Assembly: GCA_001438205.1 (NCBI GenBank)
Contig: LICG01000011.1
Span: forward strand, 1 to 54,753
Direction: 5' to 3'
Length of the DNA: 54,753 nucleotides
Origin: Cryomorphaceae bacterium BACL7 MAG-120322-bin74
Lineage (GTDB): Bacteria; Bacteroidota; Bacteroidia; Flavobacteriales; Schleiferiaceae
Below the pieces are notes generated by a model. It was not told the origin of the DNA. It ran no database searches and worked only from the letters and a program-made list of their open reading frames with translations. Both the position numbers and the translations under genes were made by a program. How positions within the stretch are numbered: the first letter of the stretch is position 1; every line of letters starts with the position of its first letter. Shown here piece by piece: positions 16,561-24,122 of this stretch.

Positions 16561-17951
16561 GAAGGCTATGGGCCATTCTACTCTGTCTAACGAGTTTGCT
16601 TGCGCACGCGCAACTGCGACCTGGACAACGTGTTGATATTCTCCGTTCATCTACCGTAACCGTGAAGAGGACGAGTCAAGGGCCTTTGACTGTTCTCAAA
16701 GGTGATGTAGCGCTAAAAAACAAGGAGGGTATTTTTTATTGCGATTCAGCACATTGGTGGAAACGCGAAGATCGCTTTCTCGCCTATGGTTCCATTCGTT
16801 ATAAAGGAAATGCAGGCGTTGTAATTCAATCACAAACCTTAGACTACAAAGAAGGCCTTACCTTTTTACGTGGCAATGTCATCCTGGTTCATGAAGGACA
16901 AACGCTTCGAACGCCCAGTTTGCGCTTTGACACCGAATCAGGTATGGGTGTTTTTCAACAAGGTGGAGAGGTACGCACAACGGATGGTGATTTAACTTGT
17001 CAGTCAGGCCGTTATATGTCAAACGAAGAACATTTCATCTTTGAGGGGAACGTACATGCTGTGACGGAAGAATATGTTTTAGAATGCCCCAAGCTAGAGC
17101 AATGGCCTAAAGAGCGCCGGTATCTTGTCCCTAAAGGCGGCATGGCCTACAACAGAACAGGAAGAACAGAAGATCAACAATCTGGACATATTTCTTTTGA
17201 AAGGGCATACCTATGGTCAAGTAAAGACCTGCAACAAAGTGCCTTTGCAGGAGAGGTTAAAGGGAAAGATTCAACGATTCAATTCACAGCAGACAGTCTC
17301 TATCGCAGGGAAGGTGAGACGGAACTTTTTGGGGGGAGCACTCCTGCGAAATGGGCAGACTGGTCCAATGATAGTCTCGAAATACATGGCACCTACATTT
17401 ATAAAGATGCGTTTATGGCCATAGCAAAGGGGGCTGTGAAAACCTTTGCTAAAGGTGTCTCTAGTACTTCTGCGTATGTCGAATGGCTTCAAGCTGACTC
17501 GGTATTCTATTTCTATGGCAGTCCACGTATTTGGACATCGGATTACCTATTGTGTTCAGATACTTTAAGGTGGTTTCAGCAGCATCCTAGCGGATTAGAT
17601 TCCATCTATGGCGTTGGTGAAGTTCATCTTTCAAAGCCTGTTGACTCGCTCCGTTATGATGAAATGTCAGGCAACACACTGCATGGGTTTTTACATAATG
17701 AAGGGGCAAAACAGTTAACGGTATCGGGGAACGCCCAGGCATTGCTTCAAACGGATCCTACAAGAACCTCCCACATAGCATGTGCGGCCATCGTGTTGGA
17801 CTTTGCCCATGGGAAATTAGTATCCGCGCTTTTTCAGAAATCCCCGACAGGCGATGTTGCCGCGCCCTTAGAAGGAAATCATTTACCAGGATTCTCCGGT
17901 AACGCCTCTTCTCCGCCGGCTAGAATGGCGCCAATATTCGGTTTAAAGTAG
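16557..17951 (+). CDS. Exported OstA/LptA-like protein (LPS transport)
   Basis: This 464-residue protein is predicted to be exported, with a signal peptide ([19 protein letters not shown]) and repeated short beta-strand units typical of OstA/LptA-like lipopolysaccharide carriers. Examples are TVLKGDVALKNKEGIFYCDSA, LAYGSIRYKGNAGVVIQSQ and LTFLRGNVILVHEGQTLRTPSLRF, in the pattern ‘value-write-transform’ beta jellyroll repeats. It is longer than E. coli LptA (185 residues) and fits the Bacteroidota OstA-like group. The ATG at 16557 overlaps the purA stop codon. The 3' end overlaps the convergent pyrophosphohydrolase gene by 73 bases, unusually long. It likely acts in the periplasm with LptF-type permeases, one of which is encoded at 34450. 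Confidence 0.8.
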   Translation: MRRLWAILLCLTSLLAHAQLRPGQRVDILRSSTVTVKRTSQGPLTVLKGDVALKNKEGIFYCDSAHWWKREDRFLAYGSIRYKGNAGVVIQSQTLDYKEGLTFLRGNVILVHEGQTLRTPSLRFDTESGMGVFQQGGEVRTTDGDLTCQSGRYMSNEEHFIFEGNVHAVTEEYVLECPKLEQWPKERRYLVPKGGMAYNRTGRTEDQQSGHISFERAYLWSSKDLQQSAFAGEVKGKDSTIQFTADSLYRREGETELFGGSTPAKWADWSNDSLEIHGTYIYKDAFMAIAKGAVKTFAKGVSSTSAYVEWLQADSVFYFYGSPRIWTSDYLLCSDTLRWFQQHPSGLDSIYGVGEVHLSKPVDSLRYDEMSGNTLHGFLHNEGAKQLTVSGNAQALLQTDPTRTSHIACAAIVLDFAHGKLVSALFQKSPTGDVAAPLEGNHLPGFSGNASSPPARMAPIFGLK

Positions 17952-18298
17952 TTAGGTCCTTTCATTACTTTGCCATCTTCACGATAAATAGGTGCGCCAT
18001 TTTCATCTAGTTTACTCATGTTACTTCTTTGAATCTCGTTAAATACGGAGGCCATTTTTCCTTGCATGCCATGCGTGATCATGGTTCCGCAGAGGATATA
18101 AAGCATGTCACCAAGTGCATCGGCGACCTCCACTAAATCCCCTGCCATAGCGGCTTGTAGGTATTCTTCATTCTCTTCTTCCATCAGTCGATGACGAAGA
18201 GAAATGAGGGAAGAAGAAATGTCAACAGTGGGGGTTTTCGCATAAGGAATACGATAAACTTCATGGAATTTGGTTACGGCGGCAATTTGTTCCTGCAT
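17879..18298 (-). CDS. Nucleoside triphosphate pyrophosphohydrolase-like protein (MazG/PRA-PH fold)
   Basis: This 139-residue all-alpha protein resembles the MazG/phosphoribosyl-ATP pyrophosphohydrolase group, which cleaves (d)NTPs to NMPs and pyrophosphate. The metal-binding helices are visible as RLMEEENEEYLQAA (E-x2-E-x-E type) and LVEVADALGDMLYILCGT (E-x-x-D-x-x-GD type). The C-terminus carries the extended tail SNMSKLDENGAPIYREDGKVMKGPNYFKPNI, which is usual for the DUF550-like subset. The ATG at 18298 fits the helix start. Its last 73 bases overlap the 3' end of the OstA-like gene. House-cleaning of damaged nucleotides is the likely role but the substrate is not shown. Confidence 0.82.
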   Translation of the reverse strand: MQEQIAAVTKFHEVYRIPYAKTPTVDISSSLISLRHRLMEEENEEYLQAAMAGDLVEVADALGDMLYILCGTMITHGMQGKMASVFNEIQRSNMSKLDENGAPIYREDGKVMKGPNYFKPNIGAILAGGEEALPENPGK

Positions 18299-18304
18299 GG
18301 CTCT

Positions 18305-18312
18305 TATTTTTG
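18305..18312 (+). promoter_or_regulatory. -7 promoter element for the small membrane protein operon
   Basis: TATTTTTG matches TAnnTTTG and lies just after the divergent pyrophosphohydrolase start. Transcription would begin at about 18317-18319, which makes a start further upstream in the frame (for example an ATG at 18266) unlikely and supports the TTG at 18329. Confidence 0.45.
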
Positions 18313-18328
18313 CTACAAATTACATCCC

Positions 18329-18514
18329 TTGGAAAACATAACCACAGGTCACTGGATATTCGCTGGACTATTTACGCTTACCTTCTTGGTATTCCTTTTT
18401 TGGAGTTATCGAAAAGATGCCAAAGTTCATTCCGTGCATTATGGAAACAGCCTAAAAATGATCCTTGCAGGGATACTATTATTGTTTGTCATTTACATTT
18501 TTAAACGATTATAA
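18329..18514 (+). CDS. Small two-helix membrane protein, conserved hypothetical
   Basis: The preferred reading is 61 residues from a TTG at 18329 (first residues MENITTGHWIFAGLF); the frame is open much further upstream, but that part overlaps the divergent pyrophosphohydrolase and precedes the predicted promoter. Two hydrophobic helices are seen, IFAGLFTLTFLVFLFW and MILAGILLLFVIYIF, with a charged linker YRKDAKVHSVHYG that recalls small Bacteroidota membrane proteins. No function is known. The stop at 18512-18514 is only two bases before the next gene's ATG, so this gene and the DUF6580 gene are co-transcribed. Confidence 0.6.
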   Translation: MENITTGHWIFAGLFTLTFLVFLFWSYRKDAKVHSVHYGNSLKMILAGILLLFVIYIFKRL

Positions 18515-18516
18515 TC

Positions 18517-19056
18517 ATGCGTAGCACTTCCCCTTTTATAGCCACGGCTGGCCTACTCTGTTTGGCCCTCCTTACACGCTTTCTCCCCCACTTCCCCAAC
18601 TTCACGGCGATCGGTGCAGTGGCACTGGTAGGTGGTTTCTGGAGCAAAGGTCGTCCCGCGGCGTGGCTCCTACCCTTGGCCCTACTTTTTGCGAGCGATT
18701 TGATTTTGAACAACGTCATATACGCTAATCTCTCCGAAAGCTTTGTATGGGGCTATCCCGGGATGGTGTGGGTGTACGCAGGCCACTTGGCTATGGTCAT
18801 CTGGGGACAGAAAGCCCGTCAAATGGATGGTATGGTAGGTGCAGGACACGCTGTGGTCGCCAACCTTTTCTTTTTTGCCCTATCCAATGTGGGCTTTTGG
18901 TACGGAAATCCCGCTTTGCCGCAAACGGCATCGGGCTTGTTGACGGCCTATATGGAAGCCATTCCCTTCTTCGTATCGGCGACAGCTAGCACGCTTGTCT
19001 ACGGTGGGTTACTTCAATGGGCTTTCGCGAAGCGCAGCGTTCTAGGCATTGCCTGA
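18517..19056 (+). CDS. DUF6580-like integral membrane protein
   Basis: This 179-residue inner-membrane protein has about five to six hydrophobic helices and resembles the DUF6580 family of Bacteroidota. Motifs seen are FLPHFPNFTAIGAVALVGGFWSKG near the N-terminus, LLFASDLILNNVIYANL in the middle and NVGFWYGNPALPQTASGLLTAYMEAIPFF near the end. Its size and helix number recall substrate-binding S components of energy-coupling transporters, but this is inference. It ends next to a hairpin terminator shared with the convergent TonB receptor gene, which is under a cobalamin riboswitch; a role in vitamin uptake is possible by association. Confidence 0.72.
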   Translation: MRSTSPFIATAGLLCLALLTRFLPHFPNFTAIGAVALVGGFWSKGRPAAWLLPLALLFASDLILNNVIYANLSESFVWGYPGMVWVYAGHLAMVIWGQKARQMDGMVGAGHAVVANLFFFALSNVGFWYGNPALPQTASGLLTAYMEAIPFFVSATASTLVYGGLLQWAFAKRSVLGIA

Positions 19057-19086
19057 AAAAGCAAATTCGTGCTGATTTTAAACATA

Positions 19087-19112
19087 AGAGCCGGGCATCT
19101 GCCCGGCTCTTT
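19087..19112. terminator. Bidirectional hairpin terminator between DUF6580 and TonB receptor genes
   Basis: A perfect 10-base stem, AGAGCCGGGC at 19087-19096 and GCCCGGCTCT at 19101-19110, encloses a 4-base loop and is followed by TT on the plus strand. On the minus strand the same stem precedes an AT-rich run. It lies between the stop of the membrane protein gene (19056) and the stop of the convergent receptor gene (19116), so it can end both transcripts. Confidence 0.7.
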
Positions 19113-19115
19113 GCA

Positions 19116-20867
19116 TTATAGTTTATAACGAAGCGTGGTGAGGAGATGCCTGCCTGGCATCGGATAACTCTCTTGGAATATCAGTTTTTGGTTGAAGAGG
19201 TTTTCGATTCGAATCTCCGCTTCCACGCCACCTGCAATTTGATGCGCATATTGGATACCCACAGAGGATTGAGCCGGCAAGAAGTATGTAGGGCCGTATG
19301 TCACCCAATATAGCGGGGCAGCGGATTGACCTGTCCATGAAGCACTCAACGCTCCCTTGAGCATTCTATAGATAGCCGAAGCATTTCCCAACCATGGTGC
19401 CACATACGGCGCTCGGTTCCCATCCTCATTGGTGACATGTGCGTACCGAATATGTCCGTTCATCGACCACTTCTCCCAACCGTTAAAACTGCCAGAAAAT
19501 TTAGCCCCCTGACGATTCCACGAACTTTGATTTACTGGGCGCCAATTATCAAATGCATCGGGCATCCAAACGATGGCATCTTTCAAGTCGGTTCTGAAAA
19601 CGCTCCCTGATAAATGCAATTTGGAGAAAGTTTTCATGCCTCCGAATTGGACCTCCCAACCATGCTCAGGGTGTAGATCCGGGTTCCCGAAGCCCGTCCA
19701 GAACAAATCGTTCATGGTAGGAAAGCGAAACATCTGACGAACATGGCCTTCTAATGACCATGTAGCTCCTTTCTTTTCCCACGCTAGGTGCGGGGAAAGT
19801 GGGCTCTTTTTGGTGTCCCATGTAGCCCATTTACCTCCAAGCGTAAACTTTCCAGCTTTTGTCATGGGAGATTCTACCATAACGTGGAGCGTAACGTAGT
19901 CGATGGTAACATCGGGCTTGAAAACGCCATTCATGCGGTTAAAGCCCAGAGTTTCTTCACTGAGGAACTTCCATTTCTTCCAGTGAGTCCCCGTATAAAC
20001 GCGCATATAGGCCCCTTGGCTGTTGTTGGTATCTGAATACCAAGGACCATCGTAGGTTTGGTTTTGGCTCCAGATGACTTGCTCCGTTCTAAACTGCAGA
20101 TTATCAAAGGAATACGATTGATACTGGCTGATTTGCGCACGAAGATCCTGCTGACGCTCTGGCAGGTCTATTTCGTACAACTTCGGCAAGCCGCGATCAG
20201 CAGACACCACATAGCCCGTTCCGCCTCTGCTCCATCGTCCTCCCGTATAATTTCGTTTGTGCGTCATGAATAACTCGTGACGACTGCCATCTGCCCCTTG
20301 TCGCCGTAGGCCCTCGGCCCCATAGCGATAATCATTTTTCCAAGCTTCTGTTCCACCACCTACGCGCATCTCCGATTGACTGGAACCTGGAATAGTCCAG
20401 ATGCCTCCTATGCCAGCTTGCTTGAGTGAGCTGCCTTTCAGCTCTAATACATCGACTTTCTGACCCCGAATGTCCAATAGTTCACCCAGGGCTTGTCCGC
20501 TCTGATACTGTGAAGCCATCGTGGATCCCCATTGTGTCTGCTGACCCCATTGAGGCATCAAAGAGAAATCGGCAACACCGAGATCAGGGGTTAAAAAGGG
20601 AAGACCTTCCCAACTCCCTTGAACGTAGGCGCTGGGATACCCGTCTCGACTTAGGAGTAAAGAAGAACCCGGGGAGGTCATGCGGATGTCCGCGCCACTC
20701 GCCCACAGCGCATGGGCGCTTGCCTGCTGAACGGACACATTGGCCGCCGGGGCTTGGCTCCAAACAGGAACCGTGGAAAGCTGGAGCGTACTGTCGGCAC
20801 TTTGGGCATATCCTGACCAAGCACCAAAAAAGAGTCCTGCGAGGACCCAATGAGGACGTGTTTTCAT
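19116..20867 (-). CDS. TonB-dependent outer-membrane receptor, BtuB type
   Basis: This is an outer-membrane beta-barrel importer predicted to take up cobalamin or a corrinoid. The 583-residue protein has a signal peptide (KTRPHWVLAGLFFGAWSGYAQS), an N-terminal plug-like region (about 30-150) with LLLSRDGYPSAYVQGSWEGLPFLTPDLG, and a C-terminal barrel ending in the expected aromatic strand motif LLTTLRYKL. FRFPTMNDLFWTGFGNPDLHPEHGWEVQFG is the typical TonB receptor barrel signature. The plug lacks a textbook RGxxxVLIDGVP motif. A cobalamin riboswitch sits directly upstream, which is the strongest clue to the ligand. A bidirectional terminator follows the gene. Confidence 0.87.
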   Translation of the reverse strand: MKTRPHWVLAGLFFGAWSGYAQSADSTLQLSTVPVWSQAPAANVSVQQASAHALWASGADIRMTSPGSSLLLSRDGYPSAYVQGSWEGLPFLTPDLGVADFSLMPQWGQQTQWGSTMASQYQSGQALGELLDIRGQKVDVLELKGSSLKQAGIGGIWTIPGSSQSEMRVGGGTEAWKNDYRYGAEGLRRQGADGSRHELFMTHKRNYTGGRWSRGGTGYVVSADRGLPKLYEIDLPERQQDLRAQISQYQSYSFDNLQFRTEQVIWSQNQTYDGPWYSDTNNSQGAYMRVYTGTHWKKWKFLSEETLGFNRMNGVFKPDVTIDYVTLHVMVESPMTKAGKFTLGGKWATWDTKKSPLSPHLAWEKKGATWSLEGHVRQMFRFPTMNDLFWTGFGNPDLHPEHGWEVQFGGMKTFSKLHLSGSVFRTDLKDAIVWMPDAFDNWRPVNQSSWNRQGAKFSGSFNGWEKWSMNGHIRYAHVTNEDGNRAPYVAPWLGNASAIYRMLKGALSASWTGQSAAPLYWVTYGPTYFLPAQSSVGIQYAHQIAGGVEAEIRIENLFNQKLIFQESYPMPGRHLLTTLRYKL

Positions 20868-20910
20868 ATTACTTCAGCGCTAGGCCCGACACTGACGGGG
20901 TTATGGTTCA

Positions 20911-21056
20911 AGGCAGGTATTCTGGCTTCCTGCAACTTTTTGGCCTTCCCAGTTTCCCAGTGGCATCATTTCAAAAAGTCGTCAAGCAGGTTACAGCTGC
21001 GGGTACAGCACCGGAATTACACCGGTTTCCCTTTTAAGCCCCGAGTGGGCACGCAA
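20911..21056 (-). ncRNA. Cobalamin riboswitch
   Basis: On the minus strand this leader contains the conserved cobalamin aptamer blocks in the right order: GGTGTAATTCCGGTGC, then CCCGCAGCTGTAA, then GCCACTGGGAAACTGGGAAGG, and finally the B12 box AGCCAGAATACCTGCC near 20912-20928. It lies about 50 bases before the receptor ATG at 20867. Binding of adenosylcobalamin or a related corrinoid is expected to reduce expression of the receptor. The sequence between aptamer and ATG contains a CCC...GGG pairing (around 20884-20899) that may be the expression platform. Confidence 0.92.
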
Positions 21057-21064
21057 GTACAGAG

Positions 21065-21072
21065 CAAATTTA
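21065..21072 (-). promoter_or_regulatory. -7 promoter element for the riboswitch-receptor transcript
   Basis: The minus strand reads TAAATTTG, a full match to TAnnTTTG. Its first three bases are the TAA stop codon of the HMG-CoA lyase gene. Transcription would begin at about 21058-21060, just before the aptamer. Confidence 0.5.
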
Positions 21073-21936
21073 AAGAAAAAGTCTTCTTGCCGCATTATGG
21101 GCTGCTTCAAGAGCTAAGGGATTGACGCTGGTAGTGATACGCCTTGAAAGGGCAAAAGTTAACAAGCTTTCCGAGGGCAGGTTTCCGGACATTTCATCTT
21201 GAGCCATCGGGCAACCTCCAAATCCTAACAAGGCCGAATCGAATCTACGAACTCCGCTTGTCCAGCCAGCTTGAACCAGTCCGGAACGCAAGGTGTAGCC
21301 CGAGGGAACATGTAGATGCAGCCCCAATTGGGATCGAGGACTCATCCTTTGGCAAGCCTCCACCAGCTGGGTGATGTGCTCAGGGGTCGCCATCGCCACG
21401 GTGTCACTTAAGGAAATTGCTTCAGGAGAAACGGCTTCTTGAACCTTTTGGACCCATTCGGCTACATTTTGCACAGAGTATGGTTCATCATAGGGATTCC
21501 CAAAAGCCATACTGATGTACACCACAAGGGATTTTCCGGACTCTTTCAGAAGGTTGGCATGCTCCTTCAGCTCTTCCATAGCTTGAGCCTGACTTCTGCG
21601 CGTATTCCGTTGTTGAAACGTATCCGAAGCCGAAAAGGGATATCCCACGATATCAACGTGAGGATTAGCGGCCGCGACTTTCATGCCGTGTGGATTTGCT
21701 GCAATAACTAAAAAACGATTGGAGCCTTTAAAGGGAGCCAACGCTTCCAACACAGCACCTGTGTCCGCCATCTGGGGTATGGCTTGGGGGGAAACGAAAC
21801 TGCCAATGTCAATGGTGTCAAAACCGACATCCATAAGATGTCGTAGGTAGGTGACCTTAGCCTCTGTGTCAAAAGGTTGAGGGTAGCCTTGCATGGCATC
21901 CCTTGGGCACTCTACCCATACTAATCGTTCTTCCAT
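21070..21936 (-). CDS. Hydroxymethylglutaryl-CoA lyase
   Basis: It cleaves HMG-CoA to acetyl-CoA and acetoacetate, the last step of leucine breakdown. The 288-residue TIM-barrel protein begins VWVECPRDAMQGYPQ (the family's ECPRD metal site), has the metal histidines in GLHLHVPSG, and the catalytic cysteine loop GFGGCPMAQDEMSGN near the C-terminus. Bacteroidota HMG-CoA lyases are of this length. The gene overlaps pyrD by 16 bases at its start and shares its operon. Its stop codon forms part of the promoter of the cobalamin-regulated receptor downstream. No other leucine degradation gene is in the window. Confidence 0.9.
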   Translation of the reverse strand: MEERLVWVECPRDAMQGYPQPFDTEAKVTYLRHLMDVGFDTIDIGSFVSPQAIPQMADTGAVLEALAPFKGSNRFLVIAANPHGMKVAAANPHVDIVGYPFSASDTFQQRNTRRSQAQAMEELKEHANLLKESGKSLVVYISMAFGNPYDEPYSVQNVAEWVQKVQEAVSPEAISLSDTVAMATPEHITQLVEACQRMSPRSQLGLHLHVPSGYTLRSGLVQAGWTSGVRRFDSALLGFGGCPMAQDEMSGNLPSESLLTFALSRRITTSVNPLALEAAHNAARRLFL

Positions 21937-22952
21937 GCTGATTGTATTGATCCGATCAGGCCCGGGCCTTGATACACAAACCCGGTATATACTTGAATGA
22001 GGTCTGCTCCCGCATTCCGCTTATCTATGACGTCTTGGGCCGTAAAAACACCCCCAACTCCTACGACGGAAAGGCTATCTCCCACGGCTTCTCGGACCCA
22101 CTCAATCACTTGGGTACTCTTATGAGTCAAGGGCCGGCCCGAGAGCCCGCCCGCTCCGATGGAGGAAACATACGAAGGACTTGCAATTAATCCGGCGCGA
22201 TCTATGGTGGTGTTCGTGGCTATAATTCCTTGAAATCCACAAGTAGCCGCCATTCGTGCCATGCTTTGCACTTCTTCTTGGGTCAAGTCTGGGGCGATTT
22301 TGACGGCAAGCGGGATGCCATGTAACCGTTTGTTCTCCGAAGCCACGGACTCAAGCAGCGACTTAAGTGCGACTTCATGCTGAAGATCACGCAGTCCGGG
22401 GGTGTTCGGGGAGGAAATATTGACGGTGTAATAATCCACCGTGCCGGCCAGTGCTTGTATAGCCAGGATATAATCCTCTTCGGCGCGTTCGTTTGGGGTG
22501 TCTTTGTTCTTTCCCACATTTCCGCCCACGATGCCCCAGGCAGGATCTCGTTTTGACAGACGTCGAGCCGCTTCTTCTGCGCCTCGGTTATTGAACCCCA
22601 TCCGATTAATGATGGCTTGGTCCAAAGGCAAGCGAAACAAACGGGGTATCGGATTTCCAGACTGAGGGCGCGGAGTGAGTGTTCCCACCTCCACATGACT
22701 AAACCCTAAGCTGAAAAATCCGCGAACGGCCTCTGCATTTTTATCTAAACCCGCAGCAAGACCCACTGGGTGGCGGAAAGTGAGTCCCATGGCTTGGACG
22801 GGGGCATCCTGTACACTTCCCACAATGCTACGCAAAAGCATCCTACCTGCAGAAGTTTGCTGCATCAAACGAAGTTGGTTGAGCGTAAGATCATGGGCTC
22901 TTTCCGCAGGAAGCGTGAATAGCAATGGACGTAACAGGGCATTGTACAGCAT
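21921..22952 (-). CDS. pyrD: Quinone-dependent dihydroorotate dehydrogenase (class 2)
   Basis: It oxidises dihydroorotate to orotate in pyrimidine synthesis, passing electrons to membrane quinone. The 343-residue protein has the class 2 N-terminal helical extension (residues about 1-40, RPLLFTLPAERAHDLTLNQL) that contacts the membrane. The FMN barrel includes VGLAAGLDKNAE, EVGTLTPRPQSGNP, NRMGFNNRG, and the catalytic serine region NISSPNTPGLR. The ATG at 22952 lies seven bases after a TACTTTTG box. The end overlaps the HMG-CoA lyase start by 16 bases. Confidence 0.96.
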   Translation of the reverse strand: MLYNALLRPLLFTLPAERAHDLTLNQLRLMQQTSAGRMLLRSIVGSVQDAPVQAMGLTFRHPVGLAAGLDKNAEAVRGFFSLGFSHVEVGTLTPRPQSGNPIPRLFRLPLDQAIINRMGFNNRGAEEAARRLSKRDPAWGIVGGNVGKNKDTPNERAEEDYILAIQALAGTVDYYTVNISSPNTPGLRDLQHEVALKSLLESVASENKRLHGIPLAVKIAPDLTQEEVQSMARMAATCGFQGIIATNTTIDRAGLIASPSYVSSIGAGGLSGRPLTHKSTQVIEWVREAVGDSLSVVGVGGVFTAQDVIDKRNAGADLIQVYTGFVYQGPGLIGSIQSAWKND

Positions 22953-22959
22953 ATGTCCA

Positions 22960-22967
22960 CAAAAGTA
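22960..22967 (-). promoter_or_regulatory. -7 promoter element for pyrD-HMG-CoA lyase
   Basis: The minus strand reads TACTTTTG, a full match to TAnnTTTG, seven bases before the pyrD ATG. The spacer with the divergent smpB box (22972-22979) is only four bases, so the two promoters are almost touching. Confidence 0.5.
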
Positions 22968-22971
22968 GGGT

Positions 22972-22979
22972 TAGATTTG
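22972..22979 (+). promoter_or_regulatory. -7 promoter element for smpB
   Basis: TAGATTTG matches TAnnTTTG and ends exactly four bases (CGCT) before the GTG start of smpB at 22984. A leaderless transcript is expected. Confidence 0.48.
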
Positions 22980-22983
22980 CGCT

Positions 22984-23424
22984 GTGAACCCTACGATTCA
23001 AAATAGACAGGCTAGATTTTCCTACCACCTTGAAGACTTCTTCACGGCTGGTATGCAATTGTTTGGGACAGAGGTTAAATCCCTTCGAGAGGGAAAGGCA
23101 AATCTGTCTGATAGTTATTGTTATCTCAATGAATCGGGTGAATTGTGGATTAAAAATCTACATATTGCAGAGTTTCGTCTCGGCACCTATAGCAACCACA
23201 TGCCCTACCGTGAGAGAAAATTATTGCTTAAAAAGAATGAATTGGCCAAGATTCAAAAGGCCATGAAAGATGTAGGGACGACCATTGTCCCTTTAAAACT
23301 CTTTTTTAGTCCTAAGGGATGGGCAAAGCTAGAGATCGCCCTGGCAAAAGGAAAGAAATTGCATGATAAACGTGCTGCGATAAAAGAACGGGATATTGAT
23401 CGGGATACGCAAAGGGAACTTTAA
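22984..23424 (+). CDS. smpB: SsrA-binding protein SmpB
   Basis: It binds tmRNA and brings it to stalled ribosomes for trans-translation. The 146-residue protein has the SmpB OB-fold with ARFSYHLEDFFTAGMQLFGTEVKSLREGKANL and the strand region LLLKKNELAKIQKAMKDVGTTIVPLKLFF, then the conserved AKGKKLHDKR. The C-terminal tail (IKERDIDRDTQREL) is shorter than in many species but keeps its charged, helix-forming character. The GTG at 22984 is chosen because the promoter box ends four bases before it and the sequence NRQARFSYHLED follows directly. The last four bases overlap the end of pcm on the other strand. The tmRNA gene itself is not in the window. Confidence 0.95.
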   Translation: MNPTIQNRQARFSYHLEDFFTAGMQLFGTEVKSLREGKANLSDSYCYLNESGELWIKNLHIAEFRLGTYSNHMPYRERKLLLKKNELAKIQKAMKDVGTTIVPLKLFFSPKGWAKLEIALAKGKKLHDKRAAIKERDIDRDTQREL

Positions 23425-24077
23425 CGTCCTGTGTCCACGTCTTTGAGCATGGGGACAAATCTGAATTGCCCAAGGGTTTCTTCTTTTCTATGCCCTTCCT
23501 TGTCCGTCCAAACCGCATGCATCACTTGATCTTCCTCGACATCGCCAACGGGAACAATGAGCCTCCCTCCTGGCTTTAATTGCGTCAAAAGTGCCTCAGG
23601 CAATATAGGGGCTGCAGCTGTTACGATGATTCCGTCAAACGGAGCATAGGCAGGCATTCCCTTAAATCCATCGCCAAATTTTTGCGTCACCCGTAATCCT
23701 AAGGTCTCTAGAATTCCTTTTGAAAAATCGAACAACTCCTTTTGACGTTCAATCGTAAATACTTTGTAGCCCATTTGAGCTAATACTGCAGCTTGGTAAC
23801 CTGAACCGGTTCCGATCTCCAAGATTTTTGCACCAGGGCCCACTTGTAAGGCTTCTGTTTGAAAAGCCACCGTATAGGGTTGAGAAATCGTCTGGTGGGC
23901 TCTAATAGGGAACGCCGCATCCCTATAGGCATACTGTTCAAACGAACTATCCAAGAATAGATGTCTAGGGACTTTTCCCATCGCTTCTAGGACAGATTCA
24001 TTCTGAATTCCTCGCGCTCTTAGTTGAATAAGTAACTGTAAACGTTGTCCTTGATGTCTTGTTGTATCGCTTCCCAT
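23421..24077 (-). CDS. pcm: Protein-L-isoaspartate O-methyltransferase
   Basis: It methylates isoaspartyl residues in damaged proteins using S-adenosylmethionine, starting their repair. From the ATG at 24077 the protein has 218 residues; a TTG further upstream is less likely. Family motifs are the pre-SAM motif FPIRAHQTISQPYTVAFQTEAL, motif I ILEIGTGSGYQAAVLAQ, and post-I VFTIERQ, followed by DGFKGMPAYAPFDGIIVTAAAP and LKPGGRLIVPVG. A near-match -7 element (TAATTTG) lies nine bases before the ATG. It ends against smpB with a four-base overlap and diverges from the lipoprotein gene. Confidence 0.93.
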   Translation of the reverse strand: MGSDTTRHQGQRLQLLIQLRARGIQNESVLEAMGKVPRHLFLDSSFEQYAYRDAAFPIRAHQTISQPYTVAFQTEALQVGPGAKILEIGTGSGYQAAVLAQMGYKVFTIERQKELFDFSKGILETLGLRVTQKFGDGFKGMPAYAPFDGIIVTAAAPILPEALLTQLKPGGRLIVPVGDVEEDQVMHAVWTDKEGHRKEETLGQFRFVPMLKDVDTGR

Positions 24078-24110
24078 GTAGGTCTGCAAATTACAATGCG
24101 TCTGCTGCTC

Positions 24111-24118
24111 TACCTTTG
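24111..24118 (+). promoter_or_regulatory. -7 promoter element for the lipoprotein-glycosyltransferase operon
   Basis: TACCTTTG matches TAnnTTTG and ends four bases (TTCT) before the ATG at 24123. Its position decides the start: an ATG at 24096 in the same frame lies upstream of the promoter. Confidence 0.52.
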
Positions 24119-24122
24119 TTCT

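Noticed and set aside
18266-18328. Longer N-terminus (ATG at 18266) for the small membrane protein
   Set aside because: It would start upstream of the predicted promoter and overlap the divergent gene, and the added residues do not look conserved.
20426-21037. 203-codon open frame on the plus strand across the receptor start and riboswitch
   Set aside because: It spans the antisense of the TonB receptor and of the conserved cobalamin aptamer; no motif, signal or promoter supports it.
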